A stretch of 64,000 nucleotides of DNA. Source: Himantopus leucocephalus. Lineage: Eukaryota; Chordata; Aves; Charadriiformes; Recurvirostridae. Positions 33,817 to 45,135 of this stretch are shown in pieces. A model generated the notes under the pieces. The model was not told the DNA's origin, did not search any database, and saw only the letters and a program-made list of their open reading frames with translations. Position 1 is the stretch's first letter; each line of letters begins with the position of its first letter. Location: NCBI GenBank assembly GCA_003993805.1, contig RSEF01000001.1:179232816-179296815 (forward strand). The letters are read 5' to 3'. A program made the translations under genes and the position numbers.

Positions 33817-35728
33817 ATATGTTGCAAAGATTCAACTAATAATTTACGTTTTCCTACAACAAGTTGCCCAGCTTTCACTTCTTTGACCACAAGATGCTGG
33901 TGTGCCTATGGATGATGGCAGGACTATCAGGAAGTATATCAGATGGATTAATTACTCAGTCTTTGAGAGGCCCAACATGCTTTTTGGAATATCATCTTCT
34001 GTCCTGAGGGCTCGTTTTATATGGTACTTCTAGAGCGCTTATGTTAACCTTCACGTTAGATCTGTCTTCAAAGCCAGATGTGGAGCAAAGAGATGGTACC
34101 ATTTTTTTTAATATTCCTATCTCATGTCTCCTTTTCAGCAAGCTGAGAGAGAATAGATACTTTCCTCATATAAGAGTGTACATTAGGTTTGAACCTTTCT
34201 TATGTCACCAGAAGTCTACTGTCTGCAGATGCACTACTGGTAGAAATGTGTAGGGTTAAAGATTTCCAACACTTTTTAACCTCAAGAATTTCTTCGAGTT
34301 GCTTATGCCTACCAAATTATTTCCATGAGATGCTTGCATAATTTATTTTTTGCATTTTTGGCAAAACAGATTGAACAACACAATAATAAAGATTTTGTGG
34401 TATACATTCTTATAAGTTGTCCTGGAAAACAGAATTTGCTCTCTTCTATTATGGTATTCCTCCATGATCCTAGGCAAGTAATTGGGTTAATTTTTCCCTT
34501 TAGTTTAAGAGGTTTTTTGCTTTCTCTCCCTGTGTTAATTCCCTAACTTAAAATCAGTGGTAATTCTATCTCCACCTCTCTCAAGCTCAACATAAAAATT
34601 GAGTAATTTATTTTGGTTATTGTGAACATGGTGGGGTTAGAGTAAGCATTACAGAAATGCCAACATTTAGCATGTTTCACAGTAGATATGGCAATCCATA
34701 TACACATAGAAGAACAGAACGAACTAACCCTCTGTCAACATTGTCTGTCCAATGTAGAGCATCCTGTGGAAAAAAAGACCTTATAATCAAGCATATAAAA
34801 GCTTACATAATCCATATGTGTATGAGAGAAATGGAAACTGTCTTAGTTCTGCTATAGGCAAAACTTAATAAAAAAAGTAACTTTACAACACTAATTGACT
34901 ATGCCTCAGTTACATGGGTACTGTATACAGAACACAATGTCTTGTTACATTATGTAGAGGAAATTGGTTTTCTGTGCCCCGTTACGGCTGTACTGCACAC
35001 AGGGGCTGTATCTGCAGGATCTGCCTGTTTCCCAGATCACGGTTTCTGGGCTGAGAGCACTCCAGACTAATTAAATATTTTCCTGGTGAGCAGTGGAACC
35101 CATTTAAATGAGTGAAAGAGAAAGTGTTTAATAAACATTCAAGGAGCAAACATTGTCTGGTGGCTTTTTGAAAAGAAATGTCACTGGGAAATCAAGAATA
35201 AAAGATGTTTATATTTAAACAAAAGTGGTTTGATGCCTTGGAATCATGCGTTGGAAGTTTTTCAAAGATATTGAAAGAAGATCATAGGGTGTCTGCATAA
35301 GTGTACATGTTCTTCCAGCACAGTCTCAGGGAAACTTTCAGGGCCACTAAGCAAAGGTAAACTGGCAGGAGCTTTCACAACTTAAAAAGAGCAAAATGCC
35401 TCTTAGTAAATAATGAATCACTTAAATAAAACTGTCTACATGAAAAGGTAACTTCAACAGTTGCCTCTTGAATTCCTGAAATGCAGAATGGCTCTAGTTC
35501 TCACGTTAACCCTTTCTTACTCAATACCTATCTTGCAGTAGGTCACGATGAAACCACAGCAGTGGTTGAAATGTGGTTACATTTGTCTGGAATAAAGTTT
35601 GGTTATGCACTGTATTGGATGAGTTCCACTTGAGAAGTGTGGCCTAAATATTTGGGCCAAATATTTTTATTTCTATCTCATAATTCTCAAGGAGAATTTA
35701 GTGAAGAAAGCTCCCAGAAATGGCAATC

Positions 35729-36568
35729 CAAGAACTACAGAATGGTTGGGGTTGGAAGGAACCTCTCGAGGTCATCTGGTCCAACCTCCCTCCTCAAGCA
35801 GGGTCACCTAAAGCTGGTTGTCCAGGACTATATCTCCAAGGATGCGGACCCCACAGGCTCTCTGGGCAACCTATGCCAGTGATTGATCACTCCCACAGCA
35901 AAAAAAAAGGTTTTCTAGTGTGATCAGGTGAAAGCTCATGCATTTTAATTTGTGTCCACTGCCTCTTTTATTGTCACTGGGCACCACTGAGAAAAGTCCC
36001 CTTCATTCCCTTCCTTCAGGTATTTATACATACTGATAAGATTCCTAGGAGCCTTCTCTTCTCCAAGCTAAATGGTCCCAGCTCTCTCAGCCTTTCCTTA
36101 TAGGAGAGATACTCCATTCCCTTAACCAACTTTGTGGTCCTTCATTGGACTCTCTCCAGTATGTCCATGTCTCTGTTGTGCTGGGGAGCCCAGAACTGGA
36201 CACAGTACTCCAGATGAACCCTCACCAGTGCTGCATAGAGGGGAAGGGTCGCCTTCCTCAATCTGCTGTCAACACTCCTCCTAATGCAGCCCGGGATACT
36301 GCTGGCCTTGTTTTGCCACAGGAGCACAGTGATAGCTCATGTTCAGCTTATTGTCCAACAGGACCCCAAGGTCCTTCTTGGCAAAGCTGCTTTTTGGTCA
36401 GCTGGTCCCCAGCATATACCGATGTATAGAGTTGTTCCTCCCTGATGTAGGACTTTCCACTTCCCCTTGTTGTACTTCATGAGGTTCCCATCAGCCCGTT
36501 TCTCCAGCCTGCCGACATCCCTCTGGATGACAGCATAATCCTCCGGTGTTATCAGCCACTCCCCCAAA
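35729..36568 (-). mobile_element. CR1 LINE, longest continuous copy (~840 bp)
   Basis: The plus strand opens with CTACAGAATGGTTGGGGTTG and passes CTCCTCAAGCAGGGTCACCT, GTCACTGGGCACCACTGAGA, CAGAACTGGACACAGTACTC and TTGTACTTCATGAGGTTCCC, all in CR1 order on the complementary strand. It covers the 3' untranslated region and the C-terminal part of ORF2. Small deletions are present in the 3' region (for example at about 35870-35900). It is of a different CR1 subfamily from the copies at 533 and 20571. There is no satellite tail at its 3' end. Confidence 0.95.
36100..36530 (-). pseudogene. CR1 ORF2 C-terminal remnants
   Basis: Two minus-strand frames retain recognisable CR1 ORF2 C-terminal sequence. 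One (36142-36327) contains [20 protein letters not shown], leading to DILERVQ; in CR1 the usual form is [15 protein letters not shown]. The other (within 36343-36678) contains NLMKYNKGKWKVLHQG, matching the usual MKFNKGKCKVLH block upstream. They lie in different frames, so at least one frameshift separates them. The reverse-transcriptase catalytic core is absent. It is a dead relic. Confidence 0.85.
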
Positions 36569-38369
36569 GCAAGATATTTGGATATTAGAAAATATTTAAC
36601 ATTTTCTGGTGTAAATAAGCAGGAACCTGACAGCCTGAAAGTGTCCAAGCACCACCACAAGATGACTTGAAACAGCAATTAAGGGTTTCTCTACCAAAGG
36701 CACTATCTATTCTTCAGCTTCTTTATCTTTGCTTTGAATCATCTGCAGTACCTTTGGCTGGTCTCTGCCACATTTTCAGGTCTTACCCACTCCCGATTTT
36801 AGAAGTCTAGAAAACAAGAACTGTGACTCAGAAAAAGTACATTGTTTTTCAAAAAAGTTTTTTATTCTTCACTGGAACAAAGCCAAGATATTTCCAAATT
36901 CTTCATCAGGGAAAGCAAGACAGAAAAGAAAACAAAAACACAGAGAGATAACCCACCATGACATTGCAGATAAAATATGCACCTGATCCATAGGAGATCA
37001 TGTGTCAATTCCCACTTCTAACTAACTCAAGGCTGGCACTTCACTTCCCCATTGAGTGCCCTAGTGCACAGGTTACAGCTTTAGTTTCTTTATTGGGAGC
37101 AATAAATAATGAAAAACAGCTTCAAAAGGAGGGACTGAGAAGGATTAACTACTCCTCATCGATCCAAAACAGTGGGGGATTTGCATATAATTCTTCAACA
37201 CCTTCAGGACATTTACTTAACATTTTCCTGTTAGTAAATTTGTGAAACTGTTTTTCCTTCCTTTCCTCATCTTTTGCCCTGCAGCTACGCAGACTTTGCA
37301 ACAAGGTTTTGTTTCAAATGACACATTTACATGAAAAGTTTAAAGTTTGACAAACTGCCATGTTCCAGTATAAACTGTTCTTACTGAAGAAAACCCTTAA
37401 CAGCACTCCCTTTCACCCTCTCTGCTATAATTTTTTTTGTTGTGTGCGTTCTTTTTTTTTTGTTGCTAGAGAGCAAAAAAGGATATATTCACAAAAAGAT
37501 TAAATTTAAAGAGCAGTTTTAAAATGAAAGCAATTGAAGAGATTTTATTTTCAATGCTGAATTAAAAAATTACATAACAGATTACTTGGGGATTGTTATT
37601 CTGTCTAATATGTCCTTAAGAACTCTATCTTGACCAGGATAGGTACAAGCACAATTAGACCACCCGGAGTCCTAGTCCAAAGGCACAACTGTTATGTATA
37701 TTCTGTTCTTTTGGATCTCTAATTCTCTGCTAGCTGTCTCTGGGAAGAAATAAGGTCTAAAGCATTATATAATGTTATTTTAAGTAAATCAGAACCATTG
37801 AAGCATATTGCTTGAATTGGGGAGTCGTAATATTAGTTCCTTCCAGCTTTTGTCTTGCCTCCATGGTTACCTGTTGCAAGTACTACAATGTGCTAGCTAT
37901 AGAGAATGGAAGAGCAAACCAAACAGTGACTTCAGCAAATACGCTAAATATACTTCCATTAATTATCTACAAAGCTATTTCTTGCCAAATCTATGAAGCA
38001 ACTAAGCTTTTACACCGGTTTGCCTGTGCACTGTACTGCATCTATCAGCTTCCGCAGCTCTGGTTCCACTAGCTTTCTTCCACAAGATTCCTTACAAAAG
38101 CCAGGATTTAGAAATGACTGCCAAGTTTACTTTTATAGATTTCTCAAATTTACCTTCAGGACCGTACTGCAATTCCAGGAAAAAGCAAAAGAGCCAGACA
38201 ATGAAAAACATAAGACTGTGTGGTATAAATCACTTATTTTCTTCACTATAAACCATTTTTGGAAGAAAAATGTCTCCTGGAGAATTACGTATTCACCAGA
38301 AGAGACAGGTGCATTTATATGGCTCATGGATAAACCCCCAAAAGAGACTCTTTTGCATTATAATTTCAG

Positions 38370-38394
38370 AATAAATAAATAAATAAATAAATAA
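38370..38394. repeat. (ATAA)n microsatellite
   Basis: About six perfect tetranucleotide units, likely polymorphic. Confidence 0.95.
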
Positions 38395-39333
38395 GAATGA
38401 GGGAAAAGGAGAATGCCAATTTTCAGAAAAATTCCCAAGACAGAATGAAACTCATTAGAATACGAAAGGTCTGTGGGCATAATAACTGACATTCCATAAC
38501 AAGCTGAAATATAGCTCAATATAATAAAACAATAGTAAGGTAATAATAGAAATGTATTGTTCCTTTTACACCAACGGTGTCGTTGGAGCAAAGAAAAGGG
38601 TATATAAACCTTAACTGCTTTGTTTAATCTCTTTATAAGTGAAGACCATAATGCTTTCTCTGTTGCAATTTTCGTGATGTTCTTGAGTGTTCCCTATAGC
38701 TGATTTTACATTATGTAAAGACAAGTTCTCATTAATAACATTGCGTTACACACTACTTTCTAATATTTGGTGGTGTGCAAAGATATTGCTAATCAATTCT
38801 AATATTAGACAGGACTCAAATCTGTGCTGAAAGTCTGTGTCCAGCATTGAATAGTCACAGAGAACTGTGACTAGTTTATGACAAAAAATACACACTATGG
38901 CAAGGTAGACACACAAAGTAATGGTGAAAGTGGAGTAAGACGGCAGCTGGTGCTGGGTCCCTCAATACAAATTTCTGTGGGCATTTAAGTGGATGCTGGA
39001 GCAGGGAGTAAGATAGTTAAATACATTTTCGTTAATGTGCACATCAATTTACTTTTGTGATATTATCCTAAACGCAAGGAAGTAAATCAGAGACAACTGC
39101 TGGAGGAAACAAACAGAGGATAAATCAATGAAGACAATGCTGTTTGTTTCCAACTAAAAGGATAAGATATATGCTTCAGTGGGTTTGTCAGGAGCAGCTG
39201 AAATACGCCTTCCAAAGAAAGACACACACAAATGGCAGCGAGCCCCTATCTCTCCCAAGCTACACACTGGAAACTGAAAGGCAAGAAGGAGTATTATAAA
39301 TTGCAATGTAGATAAGACCCACATTGATGGTGG

Positions 39334-39349
39334 TTTTTTTTTTTTTTTT
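39334..39349. repeat. T-homopolymer, 16 bases
   Basis: Uninterrupted T-run. No retroposon body ending in its complementary A-tail is recognised beside it. Confidence 0.95.
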
Positions 39350-42000
39350 GTACTAACAATTTCTCTCTACCTGTTTTATGGTTTTGGATAACTTGAAAAA
39401 GTTAAGTTTTAATTTCCTTAATCAATTGTTATTGCAATCACAACCATCGCTGAAATTTCATTCTCTACACCTGTTGACAGATAATAATGACATACAGAGC
39501 AAATGGCTGTGAATTTTTCAAAAGATCTATCACCTTGAAGATAGAGGCCATTTTTTTTTTCTGGTGGTTTATTTCTGAGAAAGAGCCATGTATCGACAAA
39601 CCTAAGTGATAAACTTTAAAGTGTAAAAAAGAAAGTGTTACCCAGATGTAAATTCATAGTTTGGACTTAATTACGTTCCAGTTAAAATCAAATAGGAATT
39701 TTACAATGGCACTTTGTGAGCTCTTCTTTACTAGGTGTTTTTGATTTACATGTTACTAAGGTCTTTAGGGATCACTGTCGTATTATTGATGCTATATGTA
39801 ACGTACATTGTGTGAGAAATCATGGAATAGGGCAGCCATAAGATGGCAAAGTATGTCAGAATTCAGAGTTAGTAATTTATATGGTCTTACATAAATTGTA
39901 TTGTTATTTTACGACTGTTTCATTTTGAAGAAATGATGTTGAGGAATAAATCAACAGCCAGAAATAGGTTCATCTTCACAATGGGAACACTTGTGACTGA
40001 TGCAAGTGAAGTTAAAGCAAGTTTTAAAGTTTTCTATTGACTTTCAGTTGCAGACAAGTCAAATACTGGTACTTGCATCTTTCAGTTCACTGTATTATGT
40101 AAAATGAAGATGTTTTTTTCCTGCCTCATGAAAGCAAAACTATCCTTTCTGAAGATGGCAAAGTTGAAAATGTTTTTCTTCATTTTACAAAGTTCATTCA
40201 CTATCAAAAAGAGTGAAAAGATGGAAATGTGTTATCATGGTACAAAGAATTCTGGTTTAATTAGAAAATACTCAAATACATGTTATTAATTGCAAAATTG
40301 ACAGCATTTTTGATAGAATAAGCTGAGGAAAATTATGCAAAGTGCTTTATGATGCTTTTGACATTATCTTATATATAGATGACTTCTGTACAGAGATGAC
40401 ATGGAAGTGCTAAGCCAGCCCTTGCAGAGCCACTTTGGATCTAGAGTCATAATTTTGCACATGTAACTTTGCTTTTAAGATGAGAGGGTTGTTCTGTCAA
40501 ATAGCCTGATGATAGATACTGCATTCAGCCTGACTTTTTAAAACTGCATTTGGTGGAAACAGAAACTCAGAGAATTTATCTAGAGGGGAAAACAGCTCTA
40601 AACTTATTGTGCAAAAACTGACCTGTAGTGGAACAGGTAGTGGGTATAATTTAAAGACTTGGAGGGGTTGTTTTGTTTATTTTCTTAATTTTTCAGTCTT
40701 CTGAGATACAAAGGAAAAAATCTCATTTAGCTCCTTTTTTCATAAAACAGTTCAGTTTTCATTAAAAGTTACGATCGCTTCTTAATCAGAAGTGAATTAA
40801 AGACATCTCAAAGTAAAAGCCACCATGTCCTTAACATACAGCTCACTAACCTAGCCTTTATGAAAAGAGACGGTGCAGCTGCCTCCAGGTTAAAGATTCC
40901 TAACCATTATGCCAGCCACAACTTGAGTCCTTTAGTGCCTGGCGTCCTCTCCTGCTTTAGGCGTACCTCCACATTTTTGCCTTCACTGTAACTGTTGCAG
41001 GTGTGTGGGCGGGCTGCAATGCTGGAGTGGGCACCATGGCCATTGCCACAGCTGTGGCAGCAGATATATGGAGTAAGGGAGTCCCCTGGCACCAACACAT
41101 GGGAAGGTGGGTCAAGGTTGTCTGCTCTCAGCTAAGTCCCATCGTTCATGGAGAAATCTGGGAATGCACGAGCATGGAGATCACACACGAGTGTCTGAGG
41201 AGCTGAAAGCTGGATCTTCCTGCTTTTGGGGCACTCCCTACATGGATGAGTTTCCAATCCTGGCAGGTCCTCACCACCTCACTTCGTTGGCACAAATCTG
41301 AGGACTGCCCTTTGGGTGTGCTTCAGAGAGCTGTGGTTTAAGCTCCGCTGGAACTGGATTTCTCAGGTGTATTTGAACAGGCACATGACAAAATGAAATG
41401 CCTCTGCCAGCTTGCACAGGAGTTGGCAGGGCTTTTGCTTTTCCAAGCACCTAGAATCTGAAAGAACACCATCAGAGGACAGGCAGTCATACCTCCTTTG
41501 AGTTTCCCCACTCTGTCCATAATAATCTAATAGACCACAGCCTCCACTAGTCTTTTGCCTTAGGAATCGGCATAGGACTTCCTGATAGATGGAGAAAGTC
41601 ATTATTACACAATGCGAGTATCTGCCACTGGGATAAATCTATAATTAGGATATCCACTTATGGACATTTTCCAAATACATCTAAACAGTTATGCCAATTA
41701 CTGGCATAATTGTAAATGAATCAGAATAAGCATCAGCAAATGAATCAAACTGGAAGTTGTACAGTTTGCCTTGCTAATTATATTGCTCATAAAATAGCTG
41801 ACATGAGATGTCTGCTACCTGCTGACTGGGGAATGCAGGGGGTTCTTTATGCTAATATTGAACACAATAAATAGGATGTTTAAATAGAAAAATATAAATA
41901 GCTTCAGAGAGTGATCAAGAGTGGTTATTTTAATATCTAGAACATTCCCATTCTACTAGATTTGGAAACCAGGCGTTGGTGGGAACACACTGGTTCTGTT

Positions 42001-42017
42001 CTAACACAGTGTGTTAG
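42001..42017. repeat. Perfect 8-bp palindrome with 1-nt centre
   Basis: CTAACACA and TGTGTTAG flank a single G. Confidence 0.9.
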
Positions 42018-42494
42018 CAGAAAATACAGATGCTTTTCCCCTTAGTTCAAACTCTCTGAATCCAGTTCCAAACAGCTTTTTCTTTCAGGCTTTCAGCTAC
42101 CAAGACAAGCAAGTCCTGGTGGGACAGGCTGAAGAAATATAAATTCAGGCCTTTGTTGGCAATTTCTTTATACGCAGTTAAAATACAGGGGTTCCTGAGA
42201 TCTCTATCATTTTGCATCCCTCCCCTCCTTAGAGTATTTGACCCTTTTTATTGATTCTGGAATCATACAAATAAGTCTTTTAAGCAGTTATTTGCCACGG
42301 AGTATTGCTGCTGTCATTTACAAAGAAACTCACAGGAAACATGCAATATTGACAGCTAATAATATCAGATTGATGTCATACTTATCAGAATAACCTTCAC
42401 TTTGCAATTGACCCTTTTCAATGGTGCTAATACTTGACTAATATAATAAGCTGTGCCTGCTCCCCCACTGCCAGCTGGTTCAGTCCCACACAAG

Positions 42495-42845
42495 ATGACA
42501 GCAAAGGCTGGTGAGGGGGAAGCGGCAGAGAGGAAGCGGAGACTAAAGCTCCTGCTGCCTCTTCTTTGGTGTTGCTTACTTAGCTGTGCAGCTCAGCAGC
42601 AGCAGAAGTGCCTCACAGATGCCTCTTCAATCAACTATGCAAGTGTTGATGCGTCCTCTCCACTCCCAGGAGTCAGGGAAACCAGCACATCTGTAACCCC
42701 TAGCAGCAAACTTACAGATGAAATAAGCAGGTTGTTAGCAACAATAAGGAGTGCCAGGCTCATCATAAGGAGTGCCAGGCTCTCTTTTGCCTTCTGTACT
42801 TTGCTTCTTCTCAAAAGATCTGGGATTATGACATGCATGGAGTAA
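42495..42845 (+). CDS. Candidate small secreted or membrane protein ORF (unrecognised)
   Basis: An ATG-started frame of 116 codons. The ATG at 42495 has A at -3, a favourable context; an in-frame GTG at 42453 extends it but is unlikely in a eukaryote. The N-terminus reads as a signal peptide or signal anchor: acidic leader, basic ERKRRLK (about residues 12-18), hydrophobic LLLPLLWCCLLSCAA (19-33), then QQQQ from a CAG run. The middle is rich in Ser/Thr. The C-terminal third contains an in-frame 21-bp duplication (IRSARLI/IRSARLS) and a second hydrophobic stretch. TATAATAA lies at 42442-42449, about 50 bp upstream. I recognise no family. It could be a first exon, a young gene or a chance ORF; chance is the default. 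Confidence 0.25.
   Translation: MTAKAGEGEAAERKRRLKLLLPLLWCCLLSCAAQQQQKCLTDASSINYASVDASSPLPGVRETSTSVTPSSKLTDEISRLLATIRSARLIIRSARLSFAFCTLLLLKRSGIMTCME
42744..42782 (+). repeat. 21-bp in-frame direct repeat within the candidate ORF
   Basis: ATAAGGAGTGCCAGGCTC occurs at 42744-42761 and again at 42765-42782. The 21-bp offset is exactly seven codons, so the frame is kept. Confidence 0.9.
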
Positions 42846-44409
42846 GAGCAGAAGTAGAAGCGGCCACGTCTCTATGGACGGCTGCAAAATTTGTCTGGTT
42901 CAGAGCAGGGAAAAGCCAAGGCTGCAAACGTGTCGGGTAGAAGACTGTTCACAGTCCAGTTTGATCACTGGAATTATCCAGAAATAAATCTGGCCAATGG
43001 CTTTTACCATCTTATAGCTTTGAAAATAGAGAGGAGGTAGAATAAGAAAGAGGTTCAGAAAGTTAAAGAAGAAAAAAGAGGTTCAAATGAACTTATTTTG
43101 CTTACTAATGATGCATGCAAAAGTAAACAGAATGACATCTGGTTCTTACCTTCCATGGTCTGTCTCAGACGGCTTGCAAACACTGAATATAGGGAGATGA
43201 TTTTTATTATTAGTTACCTGTTTAGGATTATCTGCATATAATAGCACCTTTCACCCAGAGCTGTACTCACACTTTGGCGTCTCTGTAATAGTGTGGAATT
43301 TTTCTTGAAGAGTTTGCTGTGCAATCAGATAATTTAGAGCAAAAAACTAGCATCTGTGAATCTGTGTGTTAGATCTCTCAGGTATACTTATCTGCAAGAA
43401 CCACCCAATAAACGAAGTAAGTCTCCCTCATTTTTATGTTTTGTACGTCTGTTTTTTTCCTCTTCAAATTGAAAACTGTCTTTAGCCTACTAACAGAATT
43501 TCAGAAACACCCACGCTCTGCAATATCATGCTTCAGAGAGCAAAATATCTGTAATCAAAGGTTCCCATTCTTGCTTATTTTCTTGTGCTGCTAAGGAAGC
43601 CAAGCTCTGCTCTGAGAAACCTGCATGTGAAGCATTTTGAGCAAAAAATGACATATCTTAAAAACCCTTGTCTTTTTTGGCATATCTGTTATGCTCATTT
43701 TTTAGACAGTTGCGCACAGCTCCACCATCTTGATATGGCCATATCTATGCTCTTGTGGAGCTTCTCCCTGCTCTGTGATACCTACTGCCTATGATGTCTG
43801 CATACTGGTGAGCTGTGCTTTGAAAGTTAGTTGCAAAGCAGGAGAAAAAAGAATCTATTTAGAGGTTAGGAGTTAGTGTCCTAAAAAAGAAAGGGAGAAA
43901 ACGGAACTCAAACTCATATAGAAAATGCTGTGAAATGCTTAGTTTTGGACAGTATCTTAGACAATGGAATCAGTGGCAAAATTCATGTCCTAGTTGCAGA
44001 GAATCCTGGATTTCACTGCTTTTATATTCCTGATCAGAGTGAAGATGTTGTTCACGAATAAAATCATGACTACATGAATATTCTGCTTCACTCTGTTGTA
44101 TAAACTATGACCTTCCGCTGCTTAAAAGCTTTCACTCACCATTCTGAATAAAATGAAGGAAGTTAAATGCCGCAGACAAACTGTTCTGCTACAGATGATT
44201 TGAAAGATGAGGAAGGTGTGTATCCAAGATGATATTTAGAGAGTACCATTTGCCTTTTGTTAATGATGATAATGCGTTAAGAGTGGCTATCCATTATGAT
44301 GTGATGCCTGTTGTGTGTTAGATATTGCGTTACTGGGGCAACAGCATTCGAAATCACCAGAAAAGAGTTTGCAATTTATGTTTCTGGCTATCAAAAGTCA
44401 AGGAAATTT

Positions 44410-45135
44410 CATCTTCCTCTACTGAAAAAGATCAGTAGAAAACAAAATAAATAGAAAAAAATGGAAATAATAGACCTAAAGAAAAATTGCTTGAGTAAAG
44501 CATGAGAAAGGCAGTGAAGGAGTTTCCAAGGGATAAATTGAAGATAGAGAGGCTTGTGAAGAAAAGAAAAACCTGTTAAGAGGGAAATTTTTGACTGGTA
44601 AAGGCCGGGACGGGCATAGAACCCAAAATAAACAACTACAGAGAGAAAGAATTATAAGAAAGAGAGCTCAAGAGGAATGTGAAGTGAGAGTGTTACTGAA
44701 TGGAAAAGGGAATGTGAATGTCTCAGTGAAGGAAAGGGTGCAGAACTGAGGTCAAAGGAATGAAATATATTGGGATTTCTGGAAAGAGAATATAAGAAGA
44801 AATTAAAAGAGGCACATGGAATAGGAAAGCAACAGGGGAAATCAAGTGTGAATGCTGGCTTGGAAGAATTCTGTCAGGATGAGTGGTTGGGGAGGTGGGG
44901 TATTTCAGAAGGGATGAGTTTTAGGAAATAGCAATTCTGAGATAAAGTTAAGGAAGTAAAGTAGGAATATTGAAGAAATACATCATGTTCAGCTGCTCCT
45001 TACACTTCTAATCCTTTCTTCCTGCCACTTAGCATCATTTTCAGTTAAAGGTCCTTTCACCAAAATCTCTCATATGCTCCCCTTCTTCTTTGTAAACCAC
45101 CAACAATCTTTCTTCCCACCAGCCCTCTCCCTCAG
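44410..45135. other. Purine-rich block switching to pyrimidine-rich
   Basis: For roughly 570 bp (44410-44985) the plus strand is dominated by A and G, with GAAAG, GGAAAT and AAGAGAGA-like strings but no repeat period. From about 44995 to 45135 the skew reverses to C and T (CTTCTTCC-type). Neither part is a simple repeat or a recognised transposon. Such skew can mark transcribed RNA, an old degraded purine microsatellite, or a triplex-prone sequence. The sequence alone does not decide. Confidence 0.55.

Larger units (their letters stand above)
25578..35728. other. Ten kilobases of unique DNA without recognisable gene
   Basis: AT-rich, with no recognised exon, RNA gene or interspersed repeat. 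Contents listed separately: a duplication across an N (27958-28266), a 10-N gap, a 12-bp tandem duplication (29584-29607), a CpG-enriched patch with a CTCF-like site near 33.0 kb, and an A/C-rich low-complexity stretch (33737-33816). Open frames are all under about 105 codons. Confidence 0.65.
36569..42494. other. Unique AT-rich DNA without recognisable gene
   Basis: About 5.9 kb. It holds an (ATAA)n microsatellite (38370-38394), a 16-base T-run (39334-39349), an 8-bp-arm palindrome (42001-42017) and a less AT-rich patch at 40870-41340 with short overlapping frames and no recognised domain. No transposon or exon is seen. Confidence 0.65.

Noticed and set aside
37993..38382. 129-codon plus-strand frame
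   Set aside because: No domain or homology recognised. It runs into a simple ATAA repeat, and chance is the likely cause.
42453..42494. N-terminal extension of the small ORF from a GTG
   Set aside because: The first codon is GTG, which is not a plausible start in a vertebrate. The ATG at 42495 was preferred.
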